A DNA stretch of 64,000 nt from an uncultured Acetatifactor sp. (GTDB lineage Bacteria; Bacillota; Clostridia; Lachnospirales; Lachnospiraceae), in the NCBI GenBank assembly GCA_947631615.1, contig CANRLX010000005.1, positions 23,217-87,216 on the forward strand. The letters run 5' to 3'. Below are positions 25,051-33,534 of the stretch, in pieces. How positions within the stretch are numbered: position 1 is the stretch's first letter; each line of letters starts with the position of its first letter. The position numbers and the translations under genes were made by a program. The notes beneath the pieces were generated by a model. The model saw only the letters and a program-made list of their open reading frames with translations, was not told where the DNA came from and searched no databases.

Positions 25051-26031
25051 TCAACAGCCCACTCTTAACAGCTGTGCCTTCCCCAAGAGCCTGAGGGTCG
25101 GCGAATCCGCCGGAAGGAACATACAGGAGCCCCTGTGAAAGATGATCTCTCCCCGCTCCCAGCTCAGCGCTCCGTCCCCGTCCGTACAGAGAAGCACCTG
25201 GAAGGAATTGCCCTGTGTCCGCATCTGCGCTCCCGCTTCTTGATCCGCTGTGTTGAGCAGAAGCCTTTCCACCTGAAAATACCTGCACCTGCAGAGCAGC
25301 TCCACCGCGCAGCCCCTGCTATAGCGCAGTACGCGCATGGGCTGCCTGGGTTCCGTGCTGGCGCGCAGATCAGCCGTCTGTAGGGCCTTTTCCACGTGCA
25401 ACGCCCTGGGTTTTCCGTCCTTATCCACCCGCCCGTAATCGTACAACCGATAGGTCAGGTTGGAGCTTTCCTGTATCTCCGCGACCAGCACTCCCGCCCC
25501 GATGGCGTGTACCGTACCCGCCTCTATATAAAAGACATCATCCTTCTTCACCGGCACCTTCTGCAGATATTTCTCCACCGTGCCGTCCCGCAGACTTTTT
25601 TCCAGGATCTCCCTGTCCATGTCCCGCCAGAAGCCATAGACCAGCTTCGCATCCGGCGCCGCATCCAGCACGTACCACATCTCCGTCTTTCCCAGAGAGC
25701 CGTTTTCATGCTCTCTCGCATAGTCGTCATTCGGATGGACCTGCACGGAGAGATCCTTGTCCGCATCGATCAGCTTGATCAGAATCGGCAGCTCTTTCCG
25801 CGTCCTTGGATGGGTTCCCAGATACTCCGGATGCTTTGCCAGAACCTCCCTGAGGGTCTTTCCGGCGTACATGCCGTCCGCCACCACACTGGGGCCGTCC
25901 GGATGGGTGGAGCACTCCCACGTTTCCGCCAGGGGCTCCAGGGGAATCCGCTTGTCAAAAACCGTGTTCAGACGATGTCCTCCCCACAGATAGTCCTTGC
26001 CTGCCGGCTTTAAGAGGAAGGGCTCATTCAT
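25051..26031 (-). CDS. manA: Mannose-6-phosphate isomerase, class I
   Basis: This is a zinc cupin enzyme of about 326 residues. LLKPAGKDYLWGGHRLNTVF and LAETWECSTHPDGPS open it. The metal site is seen in SVQVHPNDDYAREHE and in the later IEAGTVHAIGAGVLVAEIQE. It interconverts fructose-6-phosphate and mannose-6-phosphate for the GDP-mannose route. I place the start at 26031 (MNEPFLLKP), overlapping the end of manC by eight bases; an in-frame start at 26055 is possible. It is co-transcribed with manC. Confidence 0.92.
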   Translation of the reverse strand: MNEPFLLKPAGKDYLWGGHRLNTVFDKRIPLEPLAETWECSTHPDGPSVVADGMYAGKTLREVLAKHPEYLGTHPRTRKELPILIKLIDADKDLSVQVHPNDDYAREHENGSLGKTEMWYVLDAAPDAKLVYGFWRDMDREILEKSLRDGTVEKYLQKVPVKKDDVFYIEAGTVHAIGAGVLVAEIQESSNLTYRLYDYGRVDKDGKPRALHVEKALQTADLRASTEPRQPMRVLRYSRGCAVELLCRCRYFQVERLLLNTADQEAGAQMRTQGNSFQVLLCTDGDGALSWERGEIIFHRGSCMFLPADSPTLRLLGKAQLLRVGC

Positions 26032-27340
26032 CCAGCTCGAATTTCTGCTTGTCATGGACGCTTATCTCCTTACCCAGCTGCACCTCGATCACCTTGAGCT
26101 CCGTGTCGGCAATAATCGTGTGCCTGCAGCCCGCCTGCATGGTGATCACGTCCCCCACCCGCACCGGCTGCTCCATGCCGTCCACAATGGTTCTGCCCTC
26201 ACCGGAAATAACCGTCCACACCTCGTCCCGCCGCTCGTGGCTGTGATAGTTCATACGGTGCCCGGGCCGAAGCGTGACCTTGATCGTCATGCTTTCGTCC
26301 TCTATATTGATCACGCGGAAGCTCCCCCAGGATTTCTCCGCAAACATCACCTGCTGATCCAGCCGGTCCACAAAGGGCTTGATATAGCTGGACTGTTCCT
26401 TATCCGACACCAGGATGCCCTCCGGACTGGCGGAGACCACCATATCGTTCAGGCCCATGCACAGAATCGGCACATCCAGCTCGTTGATCACATGGACATT
26501 CCGGCAGTTCTCATTCATCAGCGCTTCGCCTACGCTCTCGTTCTCCATCGCCTCCGTCAGGGTATTCCAGGTGCCCAAGTCCTTCCATTCCCCCGCAAAG
26601 CGCAACACCTTAATATCGCTCTCCTGCTCCACCACCGCGTAGTCAAAGCTGATTCCGGTCAGCGTATCGTATTTCCCATACAGATCCTCGTAATCGGTAA
26701 AATCGATCCGCTCATGCGCTCTCTCCAGCACATATTTCAGCTTGTAGGCAAACACTCCGCCATTCCAGAGTGCTCCCTGGCGGATATACTCTTCGGCAGT
26801 CTTTGTATCCGGCTTTTCCTTGAAGGCATTCACTCTGCCGATCCTCCCCGTATCCGCCGGAAGGATGTAGCCGTACTTTTCACTGGGATATGTGGGCTCT
26901 ATTCCCATCAGCACAAGCCTGGCCTGTCCCTCCTCTGCCAGGCGTCCAAGCTCGGCCAGCGCCTCAAAATAGGGCCGTTCCACGTAAGGATCCACCGGAC
27001 ACACCACCACGGCCTCCTCCTCGGAAACCCCGCAGACATCGTGCAGATAAGCGGTTGCCAGGGCAATCGCCGGAAAGGTATCTCTTCTGCAAGGCTCCAC
27101 ACAGATCCTCACCTGATCCCCCAACTGGTTGTGGATCGCCGATACCTGCGTCTTGGGGGCGGCGATGTTCACAGCCGCCTCGGGATCCACGGCACGAAGC
27201 TGGCGGTAGACACGCTGCACCATGGACTCGTAACCGCCATCCTCCGTCCGGAATATTTGAATAAACTGCTTGGACCGGATATCATTGGACAACGGCCACA
27301 ATCGCTTACCGCTCCCTCCGGACAAAAGAACCACATTCAT
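26024..27340 (-). CDS. manC: Mannose-1-phosphate guanylyltransferase (with C-terminal cupin domain)
   Basis: This is a 438-residue protein. The nucleotidyltransferase domain starts VVLLSGGSGKRLWPLSND, the NTP-binding loop, and has FKEKPD, typical of GMP/GDP-mannose enzymes. VAEEYGY-type IEPTYPSEKYGYI lies at about 145-160. The C-terminal 110 residues form a cupin (GHRMNYHSHERRDEVWTVI, then GDVITMQAGCRHTI), as in type II ManC/AlgA proteins, but manA is also separate here, so this cupin may not be needed for isomerisation. First gene of the manC-manA-gmd unit, behind the promoter at 27455. Confidence 0.93.
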   Translation of the reverse strand: MNVVLLSGGSGKRLWPLSNDIRSKQFIQIFRTEDGGYESMVQRVYRQLRAVDPEAAVNIAAPKTQVSAIHNQLGDQVRICVEPCRRDTFPAIALATAYLHDVCGVSEEEAVVVCPVDPYVERPYFEALAELGRLAEEGQARLVLMGIEPTYPSEKYGYILPADTGRIGRVNAFKEKPDTKTAEEYIRQGALWNGGVFAYKLKYVLERAHERIDFTDYEDLYGKYDTLTGISFDYAVVEQESDIKVLRFAGEWKDLGTWNTLTEAMENESVGEALMNENCRNVHVINELDVPILCMGLNDMVVSASPEGILVSDKEQSSYIKPFVDRLDQQVMFAEKSWGSFRVINIEDESMTIKVTLRPGHRMNYHSHERRDEVWTVISGEGRTIVDGMEQPVRVGDVITMQAGCRHTIIADTELKVIEVQLGKEISVHDKQKFELDE

Positions 27341-27454
27341 CTCGGTAACCCTCTCTGAAGTATATTTTTCTGGTTTGCACTAACTTTTCATTATTTTTCT
27401 ATTATCATTTTTATTGCATTATCTATTTCACTATCTATATTTATTATCTTTTTC

Positions 27455-27483
27455 ATTATATAATATTGCTTTTTTCTTTGCAA
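27455..27483 (-). promoter_or_regulatory. Sigma-A promoter of manC-manA-gmd
   Basis: On the minus strand TTGCAA (27478-27483), a 17-base spacer and a perfect TATAAT (27455-27460). The leader to the manC start at 27340 is about 108 bases. Confidence 0.75.
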
Positions 27484-27776
27484 TAAGGAAAGGGGAGGCT
27501 CGCGATTTGTTTTGAGAGGTCAATTTTTTATTGTATCTTCTGTAATCTTATATAGTACTCTGTAATTTTTTATATTTTTCATTTTATATCAATTTGACTA
27601 TTTTTCTGCCATTATATGAATATTTTTACCAACATCTTTACTAAACAACAATAATATTGTATTATCTTTAATGGCTAGAAAGAGTATAAATCAACTGAAT
27701 TGACTGATGTGTCTTCCAATTTTATCCTGAAAGCAAACTAGGAGATAGATATTTCTGTCAAAAGTGATAAACTTTA

Positions 27777-27805
27777 TTGACTTGGGACAATTTATCTCTT
27801 ATAAT
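27777..27805 (+). promoter_or_regulatory. Sigma-A promoter of the BlaI-like gene
   Basis: TTGACT (27777-27782), a 17-base spacer and TATAAT (27800-27805), 26 bases before the ATG at 27831, with GGAGGG between. Confidence 0.8.
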
Positions 27806-27830
27806 TATTTCGTGAATTGGAGGGAAAAAT

Positions 27831-28223
27831 ATGTCTCAAATGAATCCGAGGGAATTAGATGTCCTAAACTTGTTGTGGAAAAGTGACAAACCCATGACCG
27901 CCATCGATATTGTGAATGCGGGATCCGGTTTGACACAGAGTACTGTTTCCGCAGTGCTGCGTAAGCTTTTGATTGCCGGTATGGTGGATGTGGTCGGAGT
28001 TACTCACAGCGGAAAGGTTTTAAGCAGAACCTACCGCCCTACGGAGGCTTCCAAGGAATTGATTCTGCAGTCTTTTACGGAGAATTACAGTAGTTTTTCA
28101 AATGTGATCTCAGAATCATCCATGTGTGTAGCCATCCTGAAGACCAGCCAGAATACCAAAAAGGCAAAGGATGAGCTTGAGCGGCTGAAAAAAATGTTGG
28201 AAACATACGAAAAAGACATGTAA
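27831..28223 (+). CDS. BlaI/MecI-family repressor
   Basis: This is a 130-residue winged-helix protein. NPRELDVLNLLWKSDKPMT, then GLTQSTVSAVLRKLLIAGM, is the helix-turn-helix region, followed by GVTHSGKVLSRTYRP as the wing and a helical C-terminus. The family represses its own operon until cut by an M56 membrane peptidase. Here the expected downstream peptidase gene is broken (28249-28854). An intact relative lies at 29404-30537 on the other strand and may have taken over. Strong promoter and GGAGGG site upstream. Confidence 0.9.
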   Translation: MSQMNPRELDVLNLLWKSDKPMTAIDIVNAGSGLTQSTVSAVLRKLLIAGMVDVVGVTHSGKVLSRTYRPTEASKELILQSFTENYSSFSNVISESSMCVAILKTSQNTKKAKDELERLKKMLETYEKDM

Positions 28224-28248
28224 TTTACTTGTGTAAAAGGGGATATAT

Positions 28249-28854
28249 TTGAATTACTCATTTTCTTCTGTTTTCATGACATGATGCTTCTCACCAGCAA
28301 CATTTTGTTGATAGTGGTAAGTTTGCTTCTCGGTCCTCAGAAGATTATAGTAAATGCGGGTTATAAGTTGATCACGTTATGATTGGGGTTTTGTTTTTGT
28401 GCGGTTTCTTTTTCCTTTTGAATTACCGTTTATAGCAAATCTATATCTCCCCTACTTTTCTTTCTGGCACTGTTCAAATTATAATTTATCCATTTTGTTT
28501 TTTCAACGGCCATGAAATTTCCTGTTGAACCTTACTGGAAATCATCTGGCTCATTGGTTTTATTATCAATATCGTAGGGCATTACAAAAGCAACCTGTGG
28601 GCATAGCTTTTGAGCACTGCTATTGTGTTGTGCATATTCCTGTTATTGTATGTTTTTATAAATGAGACATTTACACCTCCAACAGGTGATATAACTGTTT
28701 GCCCCATTGCTGATAATTCCTATATTATTGATAACGGAAATGGCACTTATAAGTTTTACATAATGGTGCCTATTTAAAAACGATGGATTCCTTGGAGCAT
28801 TATCTCAAGGATGTCCCAATATACACAAAAGAAAAGGAGAAGACAAATGACTAA
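28249..28854 (+). pseudogene. Decayed M56 peptidase gene
   Basis: Pieces of an M56 protein closely related to the 29404-30537 product can be read across frames and stops. Early there is LTSNILLIVVSLLLGPQKII then VNAGYKLITL, matching LTSNILLIVISLFL and VNAGYKLLAL. NGHEISC and LLEIIWLIGFI follow, and at the end TGDITVCPIADNSYIIDNGNGTY and LEHYLKDVPIYTKEK. About 200 internal residues, including the HEVSH zinc motif, are gone, and there are several stops. A TTG start with AAAGGGG remains at 28249. The end overlaps the start of the small secreted protein gene. Confidence 0.88.
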
Positions 28855-29104
28855 AAACAAACTGATGAAACGATTAACTGCAGCCTTGGGCGCAACCTGC
28901 CTTTCTTTGTGCCTGCTTACCACCCCTGGAGCATCTATGCCCGTACAGGCACAGGCTCCCACTGAAGAGCCGGGAATTTCCCCTCAGTCTGATGCTATTC
29001 GGTGGATTTACAAAATAGAGGACGGGAAATGGTACAAGCGTTTGTATAATTGTACAAAGGGCTATTGGATCGGAGAGTGGATCTTCATTCGCAATGCCGA
29101 CTAA
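28847..29104 (+). CDS. Small secreted protein of unknown function
   Basis: This is an 85-residue protein with a clear signal peptide: KNKLMKRL positive start, hydrophobic core LGATCLSLCLL, and likely cleavage after PVQAQA (about residue 36). The remaining 49 or so residues are rich in Trp, Tyr and Lys (WIYKIEDGKWYKRLYN, then GYWIGEWI) with one cysteine. I do not recognise a family. The ATG at 28847 has AAGGAG at 28834; an ATG at 28811 belongs to the peptidase remnant. Its place after a BlaI/M56 locus suggests it is a signal, target or export product of that regulator. A terminator follows. Confidence 0.65.
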   Translation: MTKNKLMKRLTAALGATCLSLCLLTTPGASMPVQAQAPTEEPGISPQSDAIRWIYKIEDGKWYKRLYNCTKGYWIGEWIFIRNAD

Positions 29105-29140
29105 AACTAAATATTTTTTCTTATCAAATAATCATTTATC

Positions 29141-29196
29141 AGGGGGTATCTCCAATATTGGATTAATATTCAAAAGGGGGATACTCCCTCTTTTTT
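29141..29196 (+). terminator. Rho-independent terminator
   Basis: A ten-base-pair stem, AGGGGGTATC (29141-29150) with GATACTCCCT (29180-29189), is followed by CTTTTTT. It ends the BlaI/small secreted protein transcript. Confidence 0.8.
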
Positions 29197-29320
29197 ACTG
29201 ATTTTCATTTCCTTTTTGCGAAAAGTGCTTTCTACCCCTTTTCTTTTAAATTGATTTTATACCATAATTATTATATTTGATAAATGTGTTTTATTTTACA
29301 CTTTGGTTTCGTTATGAGCA

Positions 29321-29371
29321 ATAAAAAGCTTACTGACTATTAGATCGGACTCATCTAACAAACAGTAAGCT
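29321..29371 (-). terminator. Rho-independent terminator of the M56 gene
   Basis: AGCTTACTG (29327-29335) pairs with CAGTAAGCT (29363-29371), with an inner TTAGAT/ATCTAA stem. On the minus strand it is followed by TTTTAT, just downstream of the stop at 29404. Confidence 0.8.
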
Positions 29372-29403
29372 ATTTGTAACAAAAACATTCCTTCAAAAAT
29401 ATG

Positions 29404-30537
29404 TTATTCTTCCTTGCTATATATAGGAATCTCTTCAAAATAATACTCCAAGCAATTTGTTGTTTCTACATAGGTATCATTTAAATAAAAATCATATGTG
29501 CCATCCCCATTATCAATAACGTAGGAATTACCCATAGCTGGAGTGATTATCATTTCCCCTTCTGGTGGAAGATACGCCTCCAAAATAAACACATAAGACA
29601 ATATATAGATACACAATACAATGGCAGTAGTGAATACGGTAATGGAACGTGCCTTGCGGTGATCCTTTGCAAACATCATCTCAAAACGCTTGCTAAACTC
29701 ATCTTTACCACCCTTTAAGAAGGAAGCGGAAAGATCTTCGGAAATCATCTGCTGTTCGATCATAAATTCTCTGATATAAATCAGGCAGTTCATATATCCG
29801 AGCCGATCCTCAGGCCCCGATGAGATCAAATCATTATCGATCCGCATTTCCATAATCAATTCGACCTGCTTGTTCAAAATATGGCTGGCCGGATTCCACC
29901 AGTAAAATGCTGTCACCAGACTGACGATCCGCTTTAGCACCAAGTCATGATGATAATGATGTGAGACCTCATGACTAAGCGTATAATAAAGATTGCGCTC
30001 CGATAACACCAAATTCTTGGGGATCAGTATGCAAGGTTTAAAAATTCCATACAACATAGGCGATTGCAGGCCGTTAATCGTTACAATCTTAAAGATATTT
30101 TTCTTCTTTTTGTCATGGCACACCTGAGTAAGCACGGATTTATAAGGATCCTGCTGGCTCAGATCGGCTCCGATAGAAATCAGCACAGACAATGCGGCGT
30201 TCTTGCTACGCATTCCGATCAATTTCACAATAAAACCAATCAACCACACAATTTCCAAAAATGTCCAACAGGAGATCTCGTGACCACCCAGGAAATAAAA
30301 AGGATGGATTACCAGTTTTATGATTTCAGAAAGCCAATTCGGCAAATATAAATTCTGCGTAAACGGAAATTCAACGGGAAACAGAAACCGCAGAAAACTG
30401 ACTCCTAAAAGCAACGCCAACAGCTTATAGCCCGCATTAACCATAATTTTTCTGGAGCACAAAAACAAACTGATCACAATCAGCAGAATATTGCTGGTGA
30501 GAAACGCCATTAATACAGAAGAAAATGAATAGTGCAT
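29404..30537 (-). CDS. M56-family membrane metallopeptidase (BlaR1-like)
   Basis: This is a 377-residue protein. Four membrane helices lie at about 8-26, 38-55, 92-108 and 300-318. The zinc motif is HEVSH (His189, Glu190, His193), with WWNPASHIL after it. The external C-terminal part is only about 60 residues and ends with NSYVIDNGDGTYDFYLND, so there is no penicillin-binding sensor. It should cleave a BlaI-type repressor, but the only nearby one (27831) is on the opposite strand beyond its own broken peptidase gene. It lies 70 bases downstream of rfbC on the same strand. Confidence 0.88.
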   Translation of the reverse strand: MHYSFSSVLMAFLTSNILLIVISLFLCSRKIMVNAGYKLLALLLGVSFLRFLFPVEFPFTQNLYLPNWLSEIIKLVIHPFYFLGGHEISCWTFLEIVWLIGFIVKLIGMRSKNAALSVLISIGADLSQQDPYKSVLTQVCHDKKKKNIFKIVTINGLQSPMLYGIFKPCILIPKNLVLSERNLYYTLSHEVSHHYHHDLVLKRIVSLVTAFYWWNPASHILNKQVELIMEMRIDNDLISSGPEDRLGYMNCLIYIREFMIEQQMISEDLSASFLKGGKDEFSKRFEMMFAKDHRKARSITVFTTAIVLCIYILSYVFILEAYLPPEGEMIITPAMGNSYVIDNGDGTYDFYLNDTYVETTNCLEYYFEEIPIYSKEE

Positions 30538-30607
30538 ATCGATCCCTTATCTTTCGTAAAATGCTTTCAAAAAAGCAGCCGGCCTTTTTTCAAATGCCGC
30601 ACAACGT

Positions 30608-31186
30608 TTACAGTCCTCTTTCTCTCTTGTAGGCCTCTAAGCCTCCCCACTTTGTATCCTTGTCGGAAAAGATCAGGTCGCTCTCCGTCATTCCGTCCGG
30701 CATGGGCCATTTCACGCCGATTGCCGGATCCTTCCACAGAAGACCGCCCTCATCGTTGGGATGATAAAAGTCTGTCACTTTGTAGCAAAATTCCGCATAG
30801 TCAGACAGCACAAGAAAACCGTGGGCAAAATTCTTGGGAATGAACAGCTGTTTCTTATTCTCCGCGGACAAAAGCACGCCAAACCACTTTCCAAACGTAG
30901 CCGATCCCTCCCGAAGATCCACTACCACATCAAACACTTCTCCATGGATCACGCGCACCAGCTTGTCCTGGGGATAGGCAATCTGAAAGTGCAGCCCCCG
31001 CAGCACGCCCTTTTTAGAAGCGGACTGGTTATCCTGTACAAACTGACAATCAATGCCCGCGGCGGCGAAATCATTGTAATTGTAGGTCTCCATAAAGTAG
31101 CCTCTCGCATCTCCGTACACGGCAGGCTCAATGACCTTCAACCCCTTGATCCCGTTGCAGTCCTCCGTTACCTGAATTTTTCCCAT
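30608..31186 (-). CDS. rfbC: dTDP-4-dehydrorhamnose 3,5-epimerase
   Basis: This is a cupin enzyme of about 192 residues. VIEPAVYGDARGYFMETYN, then SASKKGVLRGLHFQ with the catalytic His, and FIPKNFAHGFLVLSD are family hallmarks. It epimerises dTDP-4-keto-6-deoxyglucose on the way to dTDP-L-rhamnose. I choose ATG 31186 (MGKIQV), which has GAGGG upstream, over 31198. It is co-transcribed with rfbA; rfbB and rfbD are not in the window. Confidence 0.94.
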   Translation of the reverse strand: MGKIQVTEDCNGIKGLKVIEPAVYGDARGYFMETYNYNDFAAAGIDCQFVQDNQSASKKGVLRGLHFQIAYPQDKLVRVIHGEVFDVVVDLREGSATFGKWFGVLLSAENKKQLFIPKNFAHGFLVLSDYAEFCYKVTDFYHPNDEGGLLWKDPAIGVKWPMPDGMTESDLIFSDKDTKWGGLEAYKRERGL

Positions 31187-31249
31187 CGATACCCTCATTT
31201 CCGCGGTCCACTACAGCGCCGCATCTTTTTATCCACATTTTCCTCCGAT

Positions 31250-32128
31250 CTACAGACCTTCCGCGATTTCCATCAGATACTTGCCGTAATCCGTCTTCAA
31301 AAGAGGCTGTGCCAGCCGTATCAGCTGATCCCTGTCGATAAACCCTCTTTTGTACGCGATCTCCTCGATACAGGAAATATATAACCCCTGCCTTTTCTGG
31401 AACGCGGATACAAAGTCCGCCGCCGCCAGGAGCATGTCGTGGTTTCCGGTGTCCAGCCACGCGAAGCCACGTCCCAGAGTCTCCACACTCAGGCATCCCC
31501 GCCGCAGATACTCATTGTTGACCGAGGTGATCTCTATTTCACCGCGGGCTGACGGCTCGACCTTTTTCGCGATCTCAACCACATCATTGTCATAAAAATA
31601 CAGCCCCGGCACCGCATAGTTGCTCTTGGGATGTTCCGGTTTCTCCTCAATGGAAAGCGCTTTGCCGTTGGCATCAAACTCCACTACCCCATACTCCCTC
31701 GGATCTCTCACATAATATCCGAAGATCGTTGCGCCAGCCTGGTTCTCCGTGCGCTCCGCAACGCTTCGCAATACCCTGGAAAAGCTTTGCCCATAGAAAA
31801 TATTGTCCCCCAAAACCAGCGCTACGGCATCGCTTCCGATAAACTGCTCCCCTATGATAAAAGCGTCCGCCAGACCGCGCGGTTCCTCCTGAACCGCATA
31901 GACAAAATTCATCCCCAGCTGGCTTCCATCTCCAAACAACTCCTCAAATACAGGCAGATCTCTGGGAGTAGAGATGATCAGAATGTCCCGAATCCCCGCA
32001 AGCATCAGCGTAGACAGGGGATAGTAGATCATGGGCTTATCATATACCGGCATGATCTGCTTGGAGATTGCCTTGGTCAATGGATAAAGTCTGGTTCCGG
32101 ATCCTCCGGCAAGTATAATTCCCTTCAT
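31250..32128 (-). CDS. rfbA: Glucose-1-phosphate thymidylyltransferase
   Basis: This 292-residue protein is the standard RmlA length. [20 protein letters not shown] is the nucleotide-binding loop; [29 protein letters not shown] and [14 protein letters not shown] follow. It makes dTDP-glucose, which can feed both rhamnose (rfbC) and the FdtABC-like amino sugar route at 49-57 kb. GGGAGG precedes the ATG. The gene starts right after a terminator hairpin belonging to the upstream regulator. Confidence 0.96.
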   Translation of the reverse strand: MKGIILAGGSGTRLYPLTKAISKQIMPVYDKPMIYYPLSTLMLAGIRDILIISTPRDLPVFEELFGDGSQLGMNFVYAVQEEPRGLADAFIIGEQFIGSDAVALVLGDNIFYGQSFSRVLRSVAERTENQAGATIFGYYVRDPREYGVVEFDANGKALSIEEKPEHPKSNYAVPGLYFYDNDVVEIAKKVEPSARGEIEITSVNNEYLRRGCLSVETLGRGFAWLDTGNHDMLLAAADFVSAFQKRQGLYISCIEEIAYKRGFIDRDQLIRLAQPLLKTDYGKYLMEIAEGL

Positions 32129-32144
32129 GAAAACCTCCCATACA

Positions 32145-32183
32145 AAAAGTCCTAGGAATACTTTACCACATCCTGGGACTTTT
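32145..32183 (-). terminator. Terminator between the XRE regulator and rfbA
   Basis: AAAAGTCC-T-AGGA (32145-32157) and TCCT-G-GGACTTTT (32171-32183) pair into a long stem that works in both directions. On the minus strand it ends in TTTTTG just before the rfbA ribosome binding site, so read-through would be limited or regulated. Confidence 0.7.
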
Positions 32184-32250
32184 AGCCATATTTTTGTAAA
32201 AAATATCCTATGATTTAATTTTTCAATATGATTTTAATACAAAATGTTCT

Positions 32251-32952
32251 CTATTCCACCGACTTTTCTACCATTATTTTATTGCATCCAACTCTCAGAT
32301 ATTCAAATACCCGTCTTTCGCTCTCCTCCTGCAGCCGATCAAGCAGACTGCACACTTCTCTTGCCAAACCGCTCTCATCCTTTAATAGAAGTAAGGGCGA
32401 CAAATGGAAGCAATTATACATCTGCAAAAAAAGCTCACTGTCCCCAAACTTCCTGCCGCTCTCCAAGGCGCAATATTTCTTAACATCAACTCCCAAAAGC
32501 CCCGCCATATATCGCTGTGAGTACGCCTTATATCGACGGAGCTGCAGGAAGTCACTATCCTCCAAGTCGTCCTTCGACAAAATACATGTCACATATTTGA
32601 CCCGCTCCCGCATATCCTTCGCCTTATCGGCCGGAAGTTCCCTGGCACAAAAGGAAATCAAAGGAAGCGCCATCTCCGCCAGGCACTGCATCTGCGCACC
32701 GGTGCAGTCAGCAAAAAAACTATAGTATCGGGGCTTGCGTATCCGCTCTCCGGTATAGACATAGTGCAGGTCAATGCCGGCCTTCACCAGATATTGAAGC
32801 TCATGATAGGTAAACCGGCTTTTGCCAAGTTCAGCCCTGCAATAATGCCCCTGGGACATACCTACCTTTCTGCAAAGGTCGCTCTGTGTCCACCCGTGTT
32901 TTGCACGCTCTTCTTTAAGCCGGTGCAATACATCCTCATATCTGACATTCAT
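32251..32952 (-). CDS. Transcriptional regulator with two XRE-type helix-turn-helix domains
   Basis: This is a protein of about 233 residues. The N-terminal HTH is RLKEERAKHGWTQSDLCRKV followed by GMSQGHYCRAELGKSRFT. A second HTH of the same kind begins near residue 131: YSQRYMAGLLGVDVKKYCAL, then ESGRKFGDSELFL. Two XRE domains in one chain suggest a pseudo-dimeric or bidentate DNA binder. The ATG at 32952 has AAAAGGG nine bases upstream. Its promoter (33059-33087) overlaps one arm of an 11-bp inverted repeat, so it probably controls itself and perhaps the glycan genes on both sides. Confidence 0.8.
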   Translation of the reverse strand: MNVRYEDVLHRLKEERAKHGWTQSDLCRKVGMSQGHYCRAELGKSRFTYHELQYLVKAGIDLHYVYTGERIRKPRYYSFFADCTGAQMQCLAEMALPLISFCARELPADKAKDMRERVKYVTCILSKDDLEDSDFLQLRRYKAYSQRYMAGLLGVDVKKYCALESGRKFGDSELFLQMYNCFHLSPLLLLKDESGLAREVCSLLDRLQEESERRVFEYLRVGCNKIMVEKSVE

Positions 32953-32978
32953 ATGCGGCATCCCTTTTTTCTGTGTGT

Positions 32979-33087
32979 TTGACCTTATTTTACGCCTGGG
33001 CTTCTCCAATGTAAATACTTTTTTATAAAAGATATCTTGTTAATTTTTATTCATAAAAATACTAGCATTTTTCTTTAATAAGGTCAA
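32979..33087. repeat. 11-bp inverted repeat around the regulator promoter
   Basis: TTGACCTTATT (32979-32989) and its exact reverse complement AATAAGGTCAA (33077-33087) lie 87 bases apart. One arm covers the -35 box of the regulator and the other lies in its leader. This looks like a two-site operator allowing looping autoregulation. Confidence 0.55.
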
Positions 33088-33348
33088 TCTTATTTTTAAT
33101 TTACTCATTTTTTAAATATTGCCTTCCCAAAATTCTAAATTAAAAAAACTTTAAGATAAATTTCCATTTTCGTTTTAATTAAAAATTAAATTGATTCTTT
33201 TCATATAGCTTCTCTGATTTTTCCACTCAATAGATACTATCTCCAAATGGCCTGCTTCCAAGTTTTGCAATTTGCGCCCTTGAATGATTGTCTAAGAAAA
33301 ATCCTCATAAATTTCAACCAAACCATACATCATCTCAAATTTATCAAA
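33010..33348. other. AT-rich intergenic region (339 bp)
   Basis: There is no gene here. It contains the XRE regulator promoter at 33059-33087 and otherwise strongly AT-rich, low-complexity sequence down to the end of the long minus-strand operon at 33349. I see no clean terminator hairpin for that operon. Confidence 0.6.
33059..33087 (-). promoter_or_regulatory. Sigma-A promoter of the XRE regulator
   Basis: The minus strand reads TTGACC (33082-33087), a 17-base spacer ending TGC, then TAGTAT (33059-33064), an extended -10. The -35 sits inside the inverted-repeat arm AATAAGGTCAA. Confidence 0.75.
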
Positions 33349-33534
33349 TTAACTTTCCGTTTTTCTATCCCTTGTGATTGTTTCTTTTGCTTTCTCATAC
33401 ATATATTCACGCTCTAGCCTTTTTTCAATAACATCAACTGCATATACTTTGTTTTTTGTAGCAGGAGTACAGCAATGGATACCCCACATACCCAATACCA
33501 TCCACAGCAATTTTAAAATTTTTTCATTTTTCAT
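33349..33534 (-). CDS. Small protein of unknown function
   Basis: This 61-residue protein has a hydrophobic N-terminal stretch (LLWMVLGMWGIHCC, about 9-22) and a charged tail (YEKAKETITRDRK). It could be a small membrane or lipoprotein-like peptide, with the Cys pair at 21-22. AAAGGATG precedes the ATG, and it overlaps the acyltransferase gene by 11 bases, which supports real translation. It is the last gene of the long operon. Confidence 0.45.
   Translation of the reverse strand: MKNEKILKLLWMVLGMWGIHCCTPATKNKVYAVDVIEKRLEREYMYEKAKETITRDRKTES

Larger units (their letters stand above)
27341..27830. other. AT-rich divergent intergenic region (490 bp)
   Basis: It contains no gene. It carries the minus-strand manC promoter (27455-27483) and the plus-strand promoter of the BlaI-like gene (27777-27805). 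Between them is AT-rich sequence with two TCTGTAAT copies but no clear hairpin. A loose inverted repeat (GATAAA at about 27766, TTTATC at about 27790) surrounds the plus -35 box and could be an operator. Confidence 0.6.

Noticed and set aside
25997..27358. Plus-strand open frame of 453 codons opposite manC
   Set aside because: manC is certain from motifs along its whole length; the antisense product has no recognisable domain.
30538..30607. Terminator after rfbC
   Set aside because: Only a weak GCGGC/GCTGC stem with T6 is visible, with a poor loop; I could not support it enough to list it.
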